64,000 nucleotides of DNA from Klebsiella ornithinolytica NBRC 105727 = ATCC 31898 (GTDB taxonomy: Bacteria; Pseudomonadota; Gammaproteobacteria; Enterobacterales; Enterobacteriaceae): contig NZ_BCYR01000007.1 of the NCBI RefSeq assembly GCF_001598295.1, positions 224,297 through 288,296 of the forward strand, in the 5' to 3' direction. Under the pieces are notes generated by a model. It had not been told where the DNA came from, searched no databases, and was given only the letters and a program-made list of their open reading frames with translations. Made by a program: the position numbers and the translations under genes. Numbering within the stretch: position 1 is the first letter of the stretch; each line of letters begins with the position of its first letter. Of the stretch, positions 34,354 to 45,913 are shown piece after piece.

Positions 34354-35366
34354 CAGCGTACCCTCGGGTCGGTCAACCGCACCAGCAGGTCGGTGAGATT
34401 GTTAATGAACACAAAGCTGGCGCCAATCAGCAGCGTACCGCCCATGATCGCCGTGGTATCCCCGGCGAACAGCGCGGTAGTCAGGTAGCGGCCAATTCCC
34501 GGCCATGAGAAGACGGTTTCCGTCAGCACCGCGCCTTCCAGCATCGAGGTCCAGGCCAGGGCGATGACCGTCAGCAGAGTGCCGCGAATGTTGGGGAGTA
34601 CGTGCCGCAGCAGAATCGTCATTTCGCTGGCCCCTTTGGCGCGCGCCAGCAGGATGTACTCTTTATTCATCTCGCTGAGGCAGGCGGAACGCGTCAGACG
34701 GGTGATGCTGGCCAGCGAATAGTATCCCAGCAGCAGCACCGGCAGCAGCAGATGGCCAATGGCGTTTTTGAAGGCCTCTTTATCGCCAGAGAGCCAGGTA
34801 TCAATCAGCACGAAGCCGGTTCGCGGTTCGACGGTATATTGATAGATATCGTCCAGTCGCCCGGGGCCCGGCGTCCACTGCAATTTGGCGTAGAACAACG
34901 CCAGCATCAGCAGCCCGAGCCAGAAAATGGGAACCGAGTTGCCGATCAAGGTCAAGGTGCGTACCGCCAGATCCCACGGCGAACCGGCGTAGCGGGCGCA
35001 CAGCACGCCGGCAATCACCCCGAACAGCGCCCCGACGATCAGCGCCAGGGTGGCCAGTTCGAGGGTGGCGGGAAAGGTGGCGAGCAGGTCGTGCAGCACC
35101 GGCTGGCCGGTGGAGCTGGCCGTGCCGAGGTCGCCGTGGGCAAGGTTAACCAGATAGTGCCAGAACTGCACCGGCAGCGGGCGATCGAGCCCGAGCTGGT
35201 GGCGAACCTGATCATAGGTCGACTGGCTGGCATGATCGCCGACGATTTGCAGCACCCGATCGACAGGTGAAAACGCGGAAAGCGCGAACGTGACGAGCAA
35301 CAGCCCAAAGAGCGTGAGTAGCAGGGTAAGCAGCCCCTGAAGCACGCGCGTGGAAAGATGTGGCAT
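34353..35366 (-). CDS. ABC transporter permease, DppB type
   Basis: A 337-residue permease with the N-terminal helix LLTLLLTLFGLLLVTFALSAF, a SPVDRVLQI segment and the docking loop LARAKGASEMTILLRHVLPNI. ATG 35366 has GAAGAG upstream; ATG 35381 gives five more residues but no clear ribosome site. It lies about 100 bases after the binding-protein gene, with a REP pair between. Confidence 0.88.
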   Translation of the reverse strand: MPHLSTRVLQGLLTLLLTLFGLLLVTFALSAFSPVDRVLQIVGDHASQSTYDQVRHQLGLDRPLPVQFWHYLVNLAHGDLGTASSTGQPVLHDLLATFPATLELATLALIVGALFGVIAGVLCARYAGSPWDLAVRTLTLIGNSVPIFWLGLLMLALFYAKLQWTPGPGRLDDIYQYTVEPRTGFVLIDTWLSGDKEAFKNAIGHLLLPVLLLGYYSLASITRLTRSACLSEMNKEYILLARAKGASEMTILLRHVLPNIRGTLLTVIALAWTSMLEGAVLTETVFSWPGIGRYLTTALFAGDTTAIMGGTLLIGASFVFINNLTDLLVRLTDPRVR

Positions 35367-35383
35367 GGGAAGTCTCTTCATAC

Positions 35384-35459
35384 CGGGAGGCGGCTTCGCC
35401 TTACCCGGCCTACAAAAAACGAGAACCCGGGCCGGGTAAGCGCAGCGCCACCCGGCAAC
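35384..35459. repeat. REP pair inside an operon
   Basis: GGAGGCGGCTTCGCCTTACCCGGCCTAC and CCGGGCCGGGTAAGCGCAGCGCCACCCGG lie between the binding-protein and permease genes. REP elements at this position often stabilise the upstream part of an mRNA. Confidence 0.75.
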
Positions 35460-35467
35460 AAGGGAAA

Positions 35468-37036
35468 TTACTTGGTGACGTTATCGTACCAGACCATATC
35501 GGCGTTGAGGCCCTGCTGATAGCCTTTGACGTTATCGCGGACCACGATCTGCGTTTTCCCTTGGTCAACAAATACATACGGCGAACTTCGCTGCAGCTCT
35601 TCCTGCATTTTTTTGTACAGATCGAGGCGTTTTGCCGGATCCGCTTCGGCGACCGCCGCCTGGGTTTCTTTATTTAGCTGCGGGATCTGCCAGCCGTTGA
35701 GACCGGCAACGGTGCTGGATTTACCATCATTCCACGCGAAGGCGCTGGCGTTGGAGTGGGCGTCAAAATAGTCCGGGATCCACAGGCGAATAGCTGCCTG
35801 GTGCTGCTTCGCGCGCACGCGGGCATACACCTGGCTGCCCGCTGCCGGCAGCAGGTCAATCTTCACGCCGCCCTGGGCAAAGCTGGCCTGCATCGACTGG
35901 GCGATAGTAATGAACGGCGGTTTGTTCTCGACATCAAGAGTGAAGTGCGCGTCCTTAATGCCCGCTTTGGCGAGAATCGCTTTGGCCTTCTCCGGGTCAA
36001 ATTTGAACGGATTATTATCCAGCGCGCCCGGCAGACCAACCGGCAGGAAGCTCTGATGCACAAAATACTGGCCTTTAAGCAGATCTTTGGTGATGCCGTC
36101 GTAGTCCACCAGCCAGCGCGCGGCTTCCCACAGAGCCGGGTTTTTCAGCAGCGGGTTAGCGCTGTTGCCGGTGTTGAATGCCAGGTAATTCTGCTCGGCG
36201 GAGGGAATGCTCAGCACGTTAACGCCGGGTTTCCCCTGCAGGGCGGCTATCTGATCGGCGCCGAGATCGCGGGCGATATCGGCATCACCCTGTTGAATTA
36301 GCAGGCGGCGAGAGGCCGGATCGGGGACGTTTTTAATAATGATGTTTTTCAGCTTCGGCGCCCCGGTAGGCGAGCTGTTGTTGGCCTCCAGCACGATGGC
36401 CTGATGCGGCTGATAGACGCGCATTTTGAACGCGCCGCTGCCCGCCGAGTGCATTTTCAGCCAGCTGTTACCGAAATCGTTATCTTTGACGTTCGGCGCC
36501 ACCAGCTTTTCATCCACGATGGAGGCGATCGGCGTGGAGAGGATATTCAGCGCGACCGCCGGACTGACGTCAGCGGTCCAGTGCAGCTGCAGCGTATGGT
36601 CATCGACCTTTTTCAGCTGGCTGGCGATGTTGTCCGGCTGCCAGCCGAGGACGTTGAGGATAAACGCGGGGGACTTATTCAGCGTCACCGCGCGGGTATA
36701 GGAGAAGATAATGTCTTCCGGACGCAGCGGGTTGCCCGAGGCAAATTTGGCATCGGGCTTCAGCTTGATGGTCAAGGTTTTCGCCGCCGGGTCGGCCTGC
36801 CAGCTTGCGGCCAGAATTGGGGTGATTTTTTCAGGGTTGTCGCGATCTGGCTGAACCAGGCGCTGGTAGAGACTCGGTACCGTCTGAATGCTGGAAAGCT
36901 CATTGGCTTCTGCCGGGTCGAGGCTGACGATGTCGTCAAGACCCTGGGCAACGACCAGGGTGGAGGGCGGTGTCGCGGCATGGACGGCGGCGGAGAGTGC
37001 GGTCAGCACCAGTAAAGACAGCAGTTTTTTGGTCAT
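35468..37036 (-). CDS. ABC transporter solute-binding protein, dipeptide/nickel type (second system)
   Basis: A 522-residue exported protein with signal peptide MTKKLLSLLVLTALSAAVHA. SBP_bac_5 motifs are SLDPAEANE, TIKLKPDAKFASGNPLRPEDIIFSYTRAV and GSGAFKMRVYQPHQAIVLEAN. ATG 37036 has AGGGA six bases away. It is the first gene of a five-gene operon running to 31997. A strong intrinsic terminator lies 135 bases upstream in its leader. No enzyme gene is attached, so substrate cannot be guessed. Confidence 0.88.
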   Translation of the reverse strand: MTKKLLSLLVLTALSAAVHAATPPSTLVVAQGLDDIVSLDPAEANELSSIQTVPSLYQRLVQPDRDNPEKITPILAASWQADPAAKTLTIKLKPDAKFASGNPLRPEDIIFSYTRAVTLNKSPAFILNVLGWQPDNIASQLKKVDDHTLQLHWTADVSPAVALNILSTPIASIVDEKLVAPNVKDNDFGNSWLKMHSAGSGAFKMRVYQPHQAIVLEANNSSPTGAPKLKNIIIKNVPDPASRRLLIQQGDADIARDLGADQIAALQGKPGVNVLSIPSAEQNYLAFNTGNSANPLLKNPALWEAARWLVDYDGITKDLLKGQYFVHQSFLPVGLPGALDNNPFKFDPEKAKAILAKAGIKDAHFTLDVENKPPFITIAQSMQASFAQGGVKIDLLPAAGSQVYARVRAKQHQAAIRLWIPDYFDAHSNASAFAWNDGKSSTVAGLNGWQIPQLNKETQAAVAEADPAKRLDLYKKMQEELQRSSPYVFVDQGKTQIVVRDNVKGYQQGLNADMVWYDNVTK

Positions 37037-37170
37037 GTGCAATCCCTGAAAAAATGTTGTTTTGATTATTTATGCTTCGCTACGTTAGGCCGCTTCCCCG
37101 CAGTCGTAAAGTCAAAATATGGATAAGCTTATGCTTAAAAAGAATAATTCATAGCGCTGGGTTATTAATG

Positions 37171-37203
37171 AAAAAAAGCGGCGGCGCGCTTTTTGTCCGC
37201 CGC
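37171..37203 (-). terminator. Intrinsic terminator upstream of the second dipeptide-type operon
   Basis: On the minus strand GCGGCGG, a 12-base loop, CCGCCGC and seven T residues form a textbook terminator. It points toward the binding-protein gene at 37036, yet the only upstream gene (37249) is on the other strand. It either ends antisense transcription or attenuates the operon leader. Confidence 0.7.
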
Positions 37204-37248
37204 GCTTCTTGATATAACAATTTCATTACAATTCAACGGGGTGCGGGC

Positions 37249-37944
37249 ATGCCGGAAATCAATCAATATGGTCAGGTGGTGAATGATGTTGTCGCAGACT
37301 GGCAGGGGGCCAGGATCCTGAAACGCACGCCGTTAAGCGGGCGCTTTTGCCGGCTTGAGCCGCTGGAGGTGCAGCGCCATGCCGCCGATCTGTTCGCCGC
37401 CTACGCGTTGGGAGATGAGAGCGACTGGACATGGCTGGCCAGCACCTGTCCGGCAAGCGTGGAAGCGACGACCCACTGGGTGGCAGGTAAAGTCAACGAT
37501 GATGCGCTGGTGCCGTTTGCGGTTATCGATCTGCAGACCGAGCGGGCGGTTGGGCTGGTTAGCTATATGGCCATCGATCGGGCAATGGGGACCGTTGAAA
37601 TCGGCCATGTGACCTGGTCGCGGAAGATGAAGAACACGCCGCTGGGCACGGAAGCGGTATGGCTGTTGCTGAAAAATGCCTTCGGGCAGGGCTATCGCCG
37701 GCTGGAGTGGAAATGTGATTCGATGAATATTGCCTCACGACGGGCCGCGGAGCGCCTGGGTTTTACCTGGGAAGGGTGTCTGCGGCAAAAAATGGTGCGG
37801 AAAGGGCGCACCCGCGATAGCGACCAGCTGTCGATTATTGATAGCGAGTGGGCGGCGCGGGATGCGGCGCTGCGCGCATGGCTGGCGGCGGAGAATTTTG
37901 ATAATGAAGGGAGACAGCTGAAGCGGCTGGAGGATTTTCGCTGA
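37249..37944 (+). CDS. GNAT-family N-acetyltransferase, RimJ/RimL-like
   Basis: A 231-residue protein. The RimL-type fold is visible in SGRFCRLEPLEVQRHAADLFAAY, VGLVSYMAIDRAMGTVEIGHVTW, LGTEAVWLLLKNAFGQGYRRLEWKCDSMNIASRRAAERLGF. It transfers acetyl from acetyl-CoA to an amine; target unknown. It is monocistronic, flanked by a terminator-containing leader region and REP elements. Confidence 0.85.
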   Translation: MPEINQYGQVVNDVVADWQGARILKRTPLSGRFCRLEPLEVQRHAADLFAAYALGDESDWTWLASTCPASVEATTHWVAGKVNDDALVPFAVIDLQTERAVGLVSYMAIDRAMGTVEIGHVTWSRKMKNTPLGTEAVWLLLKNAFGQGYRRLEWKCDSMNIASRRAAERLGFTWEGCLRQKMVRKGRTRDSDQLSIIDSEWAARDAALRAWLAAENFDNEGRQLKRLEDFR

Positions 37945-37978
37945 TTGCAGCCAGCGGACAAAGTGCGTGCATCGGGAA

Positions 37979-38190
37979 TTGCCCGGCGGCGCTTCGCTTG
38001 CGCGGGCCTACCTCCAGTCAGTCAATCTTTCTTATTCACAAATACGGCGGCGCTTCGCCTGCATGGGCCTACCGGCGCAGTGCCGGTAGGCAGGTAAGGG
38101 CTTCGCGACAAACAGGGGCGGTAGACTGATTCTACGGAACAGACTCGCTGTCGTAGGCCGGGCAAGGCGTCAGCCGCCGCCCGGCAGAGA
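37979..38190. repeat. Cluster of REP-like palindromes between the GNAT gene and betA
   Basis: GCCCGGCGGCGCTTCGCTTGCGCGGGCCTAC, a related copy at about 38043, an inverted repeat CCTACCGGCGCAGTGCCGGTAGG near 38068 and GTAGGCCGGGCAAGGCGTCAGCCGCCGCCCGGC at about 38153 fill the gap. No gene is seen. Confidence 0.75.
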
Positions 38191-38218
38191 TGTCAGAACA
38201 CGAGCCCGAGCAGGCTTG

Positions 38219-39901
38219 CTATCCCTTAACAGCGGCCTGACGACGCACCGGCGCGCCGTTCGCCACATAATAGCGCGCCGTGCTGCGCGGCAGCGGCGCG
38301 CGGCCGCGAATGGCATCGGCTATCTTCTCGCCAATCATGATGGTGGTGGCGTTGAGGTTGCCGGTGATGATCTGCGGCATAATCGACGCATCCACTACCC
38401 GCAGCCCTTCCAGACCGTGAACCCGCCCCTCGCCATCGACCACCGCCATTTCGTCATAGCCCATTTTACAGGTCCCGCAGGGATGGAAAGCGGTCTCGGC
38501 GTGATTACGCACGAACTCATCCAGCTCGGCATCGCTCTGGCACGCCAGACCCGGGCTGATTTCCCGGCCGCGATATTTATCCAGCGCCGGCTGGTTCATG
38601 ATGTCGCGGGTGATGCGGATCGCGTCGCGGAACTCCTGCCAGTCCTGTTCGCTGGACATATAGTTGAACAGAATTGCCGGATGCTCATGCGGGTCGCGTG
38701 ATTTCAGGCGCACATGGCCGCGGCTGGGCGAACGCATGGAGCCGACGTGGCACTGGAAGCCGTGCTCTTTCACCGCATTCGAACCGTTGTAGTTAATCGC
38801 CACCGGCAGGAAGTGATACTGAATATTCGGCCACGCAAACGCCTCCCGGCTGCGAATAAACCCGCCCGCTTCAAACTGGTTGCTGGCGCCGATGCCGGTC
38901 CCGCCGAACAGCCATTCAGCGCCAATTTTCGGCTGATTCCACCATTGCAGCGCCGGATAGAGCGACACCGGCTCCTTGCACTCGTATTGCAAATACATCT
39001 CCAGGTGGTCCTGCAGGTTTTCACCGACGCCGGGCAGGGCGTGCACCAGCGGGATATCAAACTGGCGTAGCAGTTCGGGATCGCCGACGCCGGAACGTTG
39101 CAGAATCTGCGGCGAAGCGATGGCTCCCGCGCAGAGCAGCACTTCTTTACTGGCCGTTGCTTTTGACGGCGCGGTGCTATCGCCCTCCAGCCACTCCACG
39201 CCTACCGCGCGCTTACCGGCAAAAATAATATGGTCGGTCAGCGCATGGGTGCGAATCGTCAGGTTTGGGCGCGCGCGGGCCTGGTCAAGATAGCCGCGGG
39301 CGGTACTGGCCCGGCGTCCCTGCGGGGTCACGGTGCGATCCATCGGTCCGAATCCCTCCTGCTGGTAGCCATTGAGATCGTCGGTGCGCGGATAGCCGGC
39401 CTGGACACCGGCTTCCACCATGGCATGGAACAGCGGATTATTATTCTGCTTCGGCGTGGTGACGCTCACCGGGCCATCGCCGCCGTGGTAGTCGTTGGCG
39501 CCGATATCGCGGGTTTCCGCTTTGCGGTAGTAGGGCAGACAGTCAAGATAGCTCCACTGCTCAAGCCCCGGCGCGGCGGCCCAGTTGTCGAGGTCCATTG
39601 CATTACCGCGGATGTAGCACATGCCGTTAATCAGCGACGAGCCGCCGAGCCCCTTGCCGCGACCGCACTCCATGCGCCGGTTATTCATATGCGGTTCGGG
39701 TTCGGTCTCGTAGGCCCAGTTATAGCGTCGGCCCTGTAGCGGAAAAGCCAGCGCGGCGGGCATCTGGGTGCGGAAATCAAAACGATAATCCGGGCCGCCG
39801 GCTTCCAGCAGCAGGACGGTGGTATGAGAATCTTCCGTCAGTCGTGTCGCCAGTACGTTGCCGGCAGAGCCGGCACCAATAATGATGTAGTCAAATTGCA
39901 A
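38219..39901 (-). CDS. betA: Choline dehydrogenase BetA
   Basis: A 560-residue GMC flavoprotein. The FAD motif is [13 protein letters not shown], followed by [32 protein letters not shown] and the C-terminal [15 protein letters not shown] and [26 protein letters not shown]. It oxidises choline to betaine aldehyde at the inner membrane. Length is close to E. coli BetA (556). It is the last gene of betIBA and follows betB by 14 bases. Confidence 0.96.
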   Translation of the reverse strand: MQFDYIIIGAGSAGNVLATRLTEDSHTTVLLLEAGGPDYRFDFRTQMPAALAFPLQGRRYNWAYETEPEPHMNNRRMECGRGKGLGGSSLINGMCYIRGNAMDLDNWAAAPGLEQWSYLDCLPYYRKAETRDIGANDYHGGDGPVSVTTPKQNNNPLFHAMVEAGVQAGYPRTDDLNGYQQEGFGPMDRTVTPQGRRASTARGYLDQARARPNLTIRTHALTDHIIFAGKRAVGVEWLEGDSTAPSKATASKEVLLCAGAIASPQILQRSGVGDPELLRQFDIPLVHALPGVGENLQDHLEMYLQYECKEPVSLYPALQWWNQPKIGAEWLFGGTGIGASNQFEAGGFIRSREAFAWPNIQYHFLPVAINYNGSNAVKEHGFQCHVGSMRSPSRGHVRLKSRDPHEHPAILFNYMSSEQDWQEFRDAIRITRDIMNQPALDKYRGREISPGLACQSDAELDEFVRNHAETAFHPCGTCKMGYDEMAVVDGEGRVHGLEGLRVVDASIMPQIITGNLNATTIMIGEKIADAIRGRAPLPRSTARYYVANGAPVRRQAAVKG

Positions 39902-39915
39902 AAATGACCTCCTGG

Positions 39916-41388
<1,473 letters not shown>

Positions 41389-41399
41389 GGTTTCCTCCA

Positions 41400-41993
41400 T
41401 TATTGAGACGTCGGTGGCAGATACTGGCTGATGAAATGGTCGGCGAGCGTTTCGGCGCGGGCTTTATCGAGCGGTTTACCGCTCAGCGCCGCGCGTAGCC
41501 ACAGTCCGTCGATTAAGGCGGCGAGACCATAACCGGCCTCCTGCGCCTGCTGGCGCGGCAGCTCGCGCTGAAATTCATAGACGATGTTCGACAGCAGACG
41601 TCGGCTGCAGACCTGCTGCAGACGGTAGAGCATCGGTTGATGCATGCTGCTGGCCCAGAAGGCGAGCCAGGCTTTCATCGCCGCGCTGCTTATCTGGCTG
41701 TCGTCGAAATTACCCGCCACGATGGCCCGCAGCCGCCGTTCGGCGCTGGCGCCCGGCAGCGCGTGCAAACGGCTCAGTACCGCCAGCCGGAGCTGGCCGG
41801 TGATGTCGCGCATCGTTGCTTCCAGCAGACCGTTCTTATCCTTGAAATAGTGACTAATGATGCCGGTCGATACGCCCGCCCGTCGGGCAATTTGCGCGAT
41901 AGTGGCATCGTGCATTCCCACCGCGTTTATCGCCTCGAGGGTGGCGTCAATAAGCTGCCGCTGGCGTATCGGTTGCATCCCCAGTTTGGGCAT
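41400..41993 (-). CDS. betI: TetR-family repressor BetI
   Basis: A 197-residue regulator starting [21 protein letters not shown], with the [35 protein letters not shown]. It represses betIBA and betT and is relieved by choline. ATG 41993 matches the E. coli start; the longer frame adds six residues. It is divergent from betT and a palindrome in the gap fits a BetI site. Confidence 0.95.
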   Translation of the reverse strand: MPKLGMQPIRQRQLIDATLEAINAVGMHDATIAQIARRAGVSTGIISHYFKDKNGLLEATMRDITGQLRLAVLSRLHALPGASAERRLRAIVAGNFDDSQISSAAMKAWLAFWASSMHQPMLYRLQQVCSRRLLSNIVYEFQRELPRQQAQEAGYGLAALIDGLWLRAALSGKPLDKARAETLADHFISQYLPPTSQ

Positions 41994-42042
41994 TTCCTTG
42001 GTTCCATTCATCAGATTTGTTTATCTATTAAAGCGGTTTTTG

Positions 42043-42056
42043 ATTGGACGTTCAAT
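42043..42056. promoter_or_regulatory. Probable BetI operator between betI and betT
   Basis: ATTGGACGTTCAAT is a near-perfect palindrome (one mismatched pair) centred in the 128-base divergent region. E. coli BetI binds the equivalent region to control both transcripts. Identity of the exact half sites is from position and symmetry. Confidence 0.6.
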
Positions 42057-42121
42057 ATAAAATGTGTCTTAATTGTTGCGGCTTTGGATTTTAATAGTTA
42101 CAAAAACAGTGAGGATACTGG

Positions 42122-44155
42122 ATGACAGACCTTTCGCCGAGCAGAGAAAAGGACAAAATCAATCCGGTGGTTTTTTATACTTCCGCCGGACTGATTTTGT
42201 TGTTTTCCCTGATGACTATCTTCTTCAGCGATTTTTCCGCGGCCTGGATTGGCCGTACCCTGAACTGGGTTTCAACGACTTTTGGCTGGTACTATTTGCT
42301 GGCGGCCACGCTGTATATCGTGTTTGTGGTCTGCATTGCCTGCTCGCGCTTCGGTTCGGTGAAGCTCGGGCCTGAGCACTCCAAACCGGAGTTCAGCATG
42401 CTGAGCTGGGCGGCGATGCTGTTTGCCGCCGGTATCGGTATCGACCTGATGTTCTTCTCGGTCGCCGAACCGGTCACCCAGTATATGCAGCCGCCGGAAG
42501 GGGCCGGGCAGACCATGGAGGCCGCGCGTCAGTCGATGGTCTGGACCTTGTTCCACTACGGGCTGACCGGCTGGTCGATGTATGCTCTGATGGGTATGGC
42601 GCTAGGATACTTTAGCTATCGTTATAATTTACCGCTCACCATACGCTCCGCCCTCTATCCCATTTTCGGTAAAAAAATCGATGGTCCCATCGGCCATAGC
42701 GTGGATATTGCGGCGGTGGTCGGGACCATTTTTGGGATTGCCACGACGCTGGGGATCGGGGTCGTACAGCTTAATTATGGTCTGAACGTGTTGTTTGATA
42801 TTCCGGATTCGCTGGGGGCGAAAGCGGCGCTGATTGTCCTGTCGGTGATTATTGCCACGATTTCGGTGACCTCCGGGGTCGATAAAGGGATTCGTATTCT
42901 CTCCGAACTGAACGTGGTGCTGGCGCTGGGGCTGATTCTGTTCATCTTGTTTATGGGCGATACCGAGTTTCTGATGAACGCGCTGGTGCTGAACGTTGGC
43001 GACTACGTGAACCGCTTTATGGGCATGACCCTCAACAGCTTCGCTTTCGATCGCCCGGTCGAGTGGATGAACAACTGGACGCTGTTTTTCTGGGCCTGGT
43101 GGGTTGCCTGGTCACCGTTTGTGGGGCTGTTCCTGGCGCGTATCTCGCGCGGGCGCACCATTCGTCAGTTTGTGCTGGGGACGCTGATTATTCCGTTTAC
43201 CTTCACCTTACTCTGGCTGTCGGTCTTCGGTAACAGCGCGCTGTACGAAATTATTCACGGCAATGTCGCCTTTGCCGAAGAGGCGATGGCTCATCCGGAG
43301 CGCGGCTTCTATAACCTGCTGGCCCAGTACCCGGCCTTTACCTTCAGCGCCTCGGTCGCCACCATCACCGGGCTGCTGTTCTATGTGACTTCCGCTGACT
43401 CAGGGGCGCTGGTGCTGGGGAACTTCACCTCGAAACTCAAAGATATCAACAGCGATGCGCCGAACTGGCTGCGTATCTTCTGGTCGGTTGCTATCGGTCT
43501 GCTGACCATCGGAATGCTGATGACCAACGGGATTTCGGCGCTGCAGAACACCACGGTGATCATGGGGCTGCCGTTTAGTTTCGTGATCTTCTTTGTGATG
43601 GCGGGGTTGTATAAATCATTGAAGGTCGAAGATTATCGCCGCGAGAGCGCCAGTCGCGATACCGCCCCGCGCCCGCTCGGCGTGCAGGATCGACTGAGCT
43701 GGAAGAAACGCCTGTCGCGGTTGATGAACTATCCGGGAACCCGCTATACGCGTCAGATGATGGAGACGGTGTGCTACCCGGCGATGGAGGAGGTGGCGCA
43801 GGAGCTTAAATTGCGCGGCGCCTATGTGGATCTGAAAAGTTTACCGCCGGAGGAGGGGGATAATCTGGGCCATCTCGACCTGCTGGTGCATATGGGCGAT
43901 GAACAGAATTTTGTCTATCAGATCTGGCCGCAGCAGTATTCGATTCCGGGCTTCACCTACCGGGCGCGCAGCGGTAAATCGACCTACTATCGTCTGGAAA
44001 CTTTCCTGCTGGAGGGCAGCCAGGGCAACGACCTGATGGACTACAGCAAGGAGCAGGTGATCACCGATATTCTCGATCAGTACGAGCGTCACCTGAACTT
44101 TATCCATCTGCACCGGGAAGCGCCGGGGAACAGCGTGATGTTTCCCGGGATGTAG
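42122..44155 (+). CDS. betT: High-affinity choline transporter BetT (BCCT family)
   Basis: A 677-residue protein with about 12 membrane helices. BCCT motifs include the aromatic-rich FFWAWWVAWSPFVGLFLARISRGRTIR, and MLFAAGIGIDLMFFSVAEP. A long cytoplasmic C-terminal domain after helix 12 (about residues 505-677) is present, as in E. coli BetT of the same length, where it contributes to osmotic activation. It imports choline for BetA/BetB. A strong terminator follows. Confidence 0.95.
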   Translation: MTDLSPSREKDKINPVVFYTSAGLILLFSLMTIFFSDFSAAWIGRTLNWVSTTFGWYYLLAATLYIVFVVCIACSRFGSVKLGPEHSKPEFSMLSWAAMLFAAGIGIDLMFFSVAEPVTQYMQPPEGAGQTMEAARQSMVWTLFHYGLTGWSMYALMGMALGYFSYRYNLPLTIRSALYPIFGKKIDGPIGHSVDIAAVVGTIFGIATTLGIGVVQLNYGLNVLFDIPDSLGAKAALIVLSVIIATISVTSGVDKGIRILSELNVVLALGLILFILFMGDTEFLMNALVLNVGDYVNRFMGMTLNSFAFDRPVEWMNNWTLFFWAWWVAWSPFVGLFLARISRGRTIRQFVLGTLIIPFTFTLLWLSVFGNSALYEIIHGNVAFAEEAMAHPERGFYNLLAQYPAFTFSASVATITGLLFYVTSADSGALVLGNFTSKLKDINSDAPNWLRIFWSVAIGLLTIGMLMTNGISALQNTTVIMGLPFSFVIFFVMAGLYKSLKVEDYRRESASRDTAPRPLGVQDRLSWKKRLSRLMNYPGTRYTRQMMETVCYPAMEEVAQELKLRGAYVDLKSLPPEEGDNLGHLDLLVHMGDEQNFVYQIWPQQYSIPGFTYRARSGKSTYYRLETFLLEGSQGNDLMDYSKEQVITDILDQYERHLNFIHLHREAPGNSVMFPGM

Positions 44156-44176
44156 GCGGCGGACGGTGGAGTGAGG

Positions 44177-44204
44177 AAAAAGGCGCCCTGTGGGCGCCTT
44201 TTTT
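44177..44204. terminator. Bidirectional intrinsic terminator between betT and the SDR gene
   Basis: AAAA-AGGCGCCC-TGT-GGGCGCCT-TTTTT has an 8-bp GC stem flanked by A and T runs, so it can serve both betT and the convergent operon ending at 44231. Confidence 0.9.
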
Positions 44205-44230
44205 CGAGCGAATGTCGCGATATGCGCGGC

Positions 44231-45016
44231 TTACCAGCAGATAAATCCGCCATCAACGACCAAATCAACGCCGGTACAAAATGAGGCGGCGTCGCTGGCG
44301 AGAAACAGAGCCGGCCCCGCCATCTCTTCAACTTTTGCCATGCGCTGAATGGGCGTCTGGTTTTCAAATTCGCGAGTCTGATGGACCATTTCAGGACGGG
44401 TATTCATCGGCGTCGCGGTGTAACCCGGGCTCATTGAGTTGACGCGAATCCCTTTGCCGACCCACTCCATGGCAAGGCTTTTAGAGAGATGAATCACGCC
44501 GGCTTTGGCGCTGTTGTAATGCGCCTGTTCTAGCCCGCGGTTAACGATAATTCCCGACATCGAGGCAATATTAATAATCGAGCCGCCGCCGGATTCCAGC
44601 ATCAGTTCCGCTTCCGCTTTACAGGAGTTCCAGACGCCGGTGAGATTGATATCAATAACCCGCTGCCACTGTTCCGTCTCCATCTCCAGCGCCGGGTTGG
44701 CGTTGGCGATACCGGCGGCATTGACGGCGATATCGAGACGGCCGAAGCGACTTTTGGCCAGCGCGACGCCAGCGCGAAGATCGCTTAGCTGGCGCACATC
44801 CCCGGTATAAAAGCAGGCTTCGCCGCCTATCGCTTCAATATGACGCACGGTTTCGGCAAGTCCCCCGTCTTCGCGCAAATCGAAACCGACGACGCGCGCG
44901 CCCGCGCTGGCGAGCCCGTAAGCAATCATCTGGCCAATACCACTGCCCGCGCCGGTGACAAAGGCAACGCGGTCCTGCAGGTTAAACAACTGTTGAGCAA
45001 AATCTTTTGCGATCAT
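44231..45016 (-). CDS. SDR polyol/sugar dehydrogenase 1
   Basis: A 261-residue classical SDR: TGAGSGIG cofactor motif with FDLRED after beta-2 (an Asp favouring NAD), VNAAGIANANPALEME, IASMSGIIVN (catalytic Ser) and HYNSAKAG (Tyr, Lys). The ending ASFCTGVDLVVDGGFICW resembles galactitol and arabitol dehydrogenases. ATG 45016 is chosen over the longer frame. It is the last gene of a seven-gene sugar operon and probably oxidises the imported polyol or its product. The substrate is unknown. Confidence 0.83.
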   Translation of the reverse strand: MIAKDFAQQLFNLQDRVAFVTGAGSGIGQMIAYGLASAGARVVGFDLREDGGLAETVRHIEAIGGEACFYTGDVRQLSDLRAGVALAKSRFGRLDIAVNAAGIANANPALEMETEQWQRVIDINLTGVWNSCKAEAELMLESGGGSIINIASMSGIIVNRGLEQAHYNSAKAGVIHLSKSLAMEWVGKGIRVNSMSPGYTATPMNTRPEMVHQTREFENQTPIQRMAKVEEMAGPALFLASDAASFCTGVDLVVDGGFICW

Positions 45017-45051
45017 AGTGATTACTCTTCTGGTCAAAACCCTGGCGGGTA

Positions 45052-45849
45052 TTAAGACATGATTAAGCCGCCGTCGATGTTAATCGTCTGCCCGGTGAGA
45101 TAGCGCGCATCGTCAGAGGCGAGAAAGGCCACCAGTCCGGCAACATCCTCCGGTTTCCCCGCCCGTTTCATCGGTATACCTTCTACCCATTCCGCCATCA
45201 GCTCGCCTTTGCCATAGCGCTTTTGTTCATTGCTGAGAATTTCGCCCCACACCCGGTCGTTGTAGTCCCACATTTCACTTTCGATAATTCCGGGGCAGAA
45301 GGCGTTGACGGTGATGTTCCACGGTGCCAGCTCATGAGCCAGGCTTTGCGTAATGCCGATAACGCCCATTTTGCTGGCGGCGTAATGCGGGGTGTAGATA
45401 AAGCCCTGGCGCCCCTGACCGGACGAGGTATTGATTAAACTGCCGTAGTTCTGTTTGACCATATATTTGGCCGCTTCGCGACAGCACAGCCAGACGCCGG
45501 TTGTATTCACGGCCAGCACTTTTTCGAAATCGGCTTTTGGCATACGATCGAAATAATCGATGGTGATCACTCCGGCGTTTTGAATAGAGACATCAATGGT
45601 GCCGAAGCGGGCTGCGGCCTGTTCGTACAGGGACTGAACCTGGGCTTCATCGGTGACATCAATCTCCAGCGACAGAATATCGGCCTGATAACGTTGGCGT
45701 AAGGTTTCTGCGGTTTCATGGACGCGCGGTGCATTAGAGACCATCACCAGCCTGGCGCCATCGCGTGCAAAGCGTTCGGCGATGCCGGCGCCAATACCAC
45801 GGCAGGCTCCGGTAATGACGATGGTTTTATTGTGAAAATTTCTGTGCAT
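45052..45849 (-). CDS. SDR polyol/sugar dehydrogenase 2
   Basis: A 265-residue SDR: TGACRGIG, IQNAGVITIDYF, NTSSGQGRQGF (Ser), HYAASKMG (Tyr, Lys) and a C-terminal LTGQTINIDGGLIMS. It resembles sorbitol, meso-butanediol and gluconate dehydrogenase branches. A second dehydrogenase in the same operon suggests two oxidation or epimerisation steps (oxidise, then reduce at another carbon), or two accepted substrates. AAAGGG precedes the start. Confidence 0.83.
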   Translation of the reverse strand: MHRNFHNKTIVITGACRGIGAGIAERFARDGARLVMVSNAPRVHETAETLRQRYQADILSLEIDVTDEAQVQSLYEQAAARFGTIDVSIQNAGVITIDYFDRMPKADFEKVLAVNTTGVWLCCREAAKYMVKQNYGSLINTSSGQGRQGFIYTPHYAASKMGVIGITQSLAHELAPWNITVNAFCPGIIESEMWDYNDRVWGEILSNEQKRYGKGELMAEWVEGIPMKRAGKPEDVAGLVAFLASDDARYLTGQTINIDGGLIMS

Positions 45850-45913
45850 ACTTTTTTCCCTTTAGCGAAGCCGGGCGGTTACGCCCGGCGGAAGAATCGG
45901 TGCTATGCGTGAA

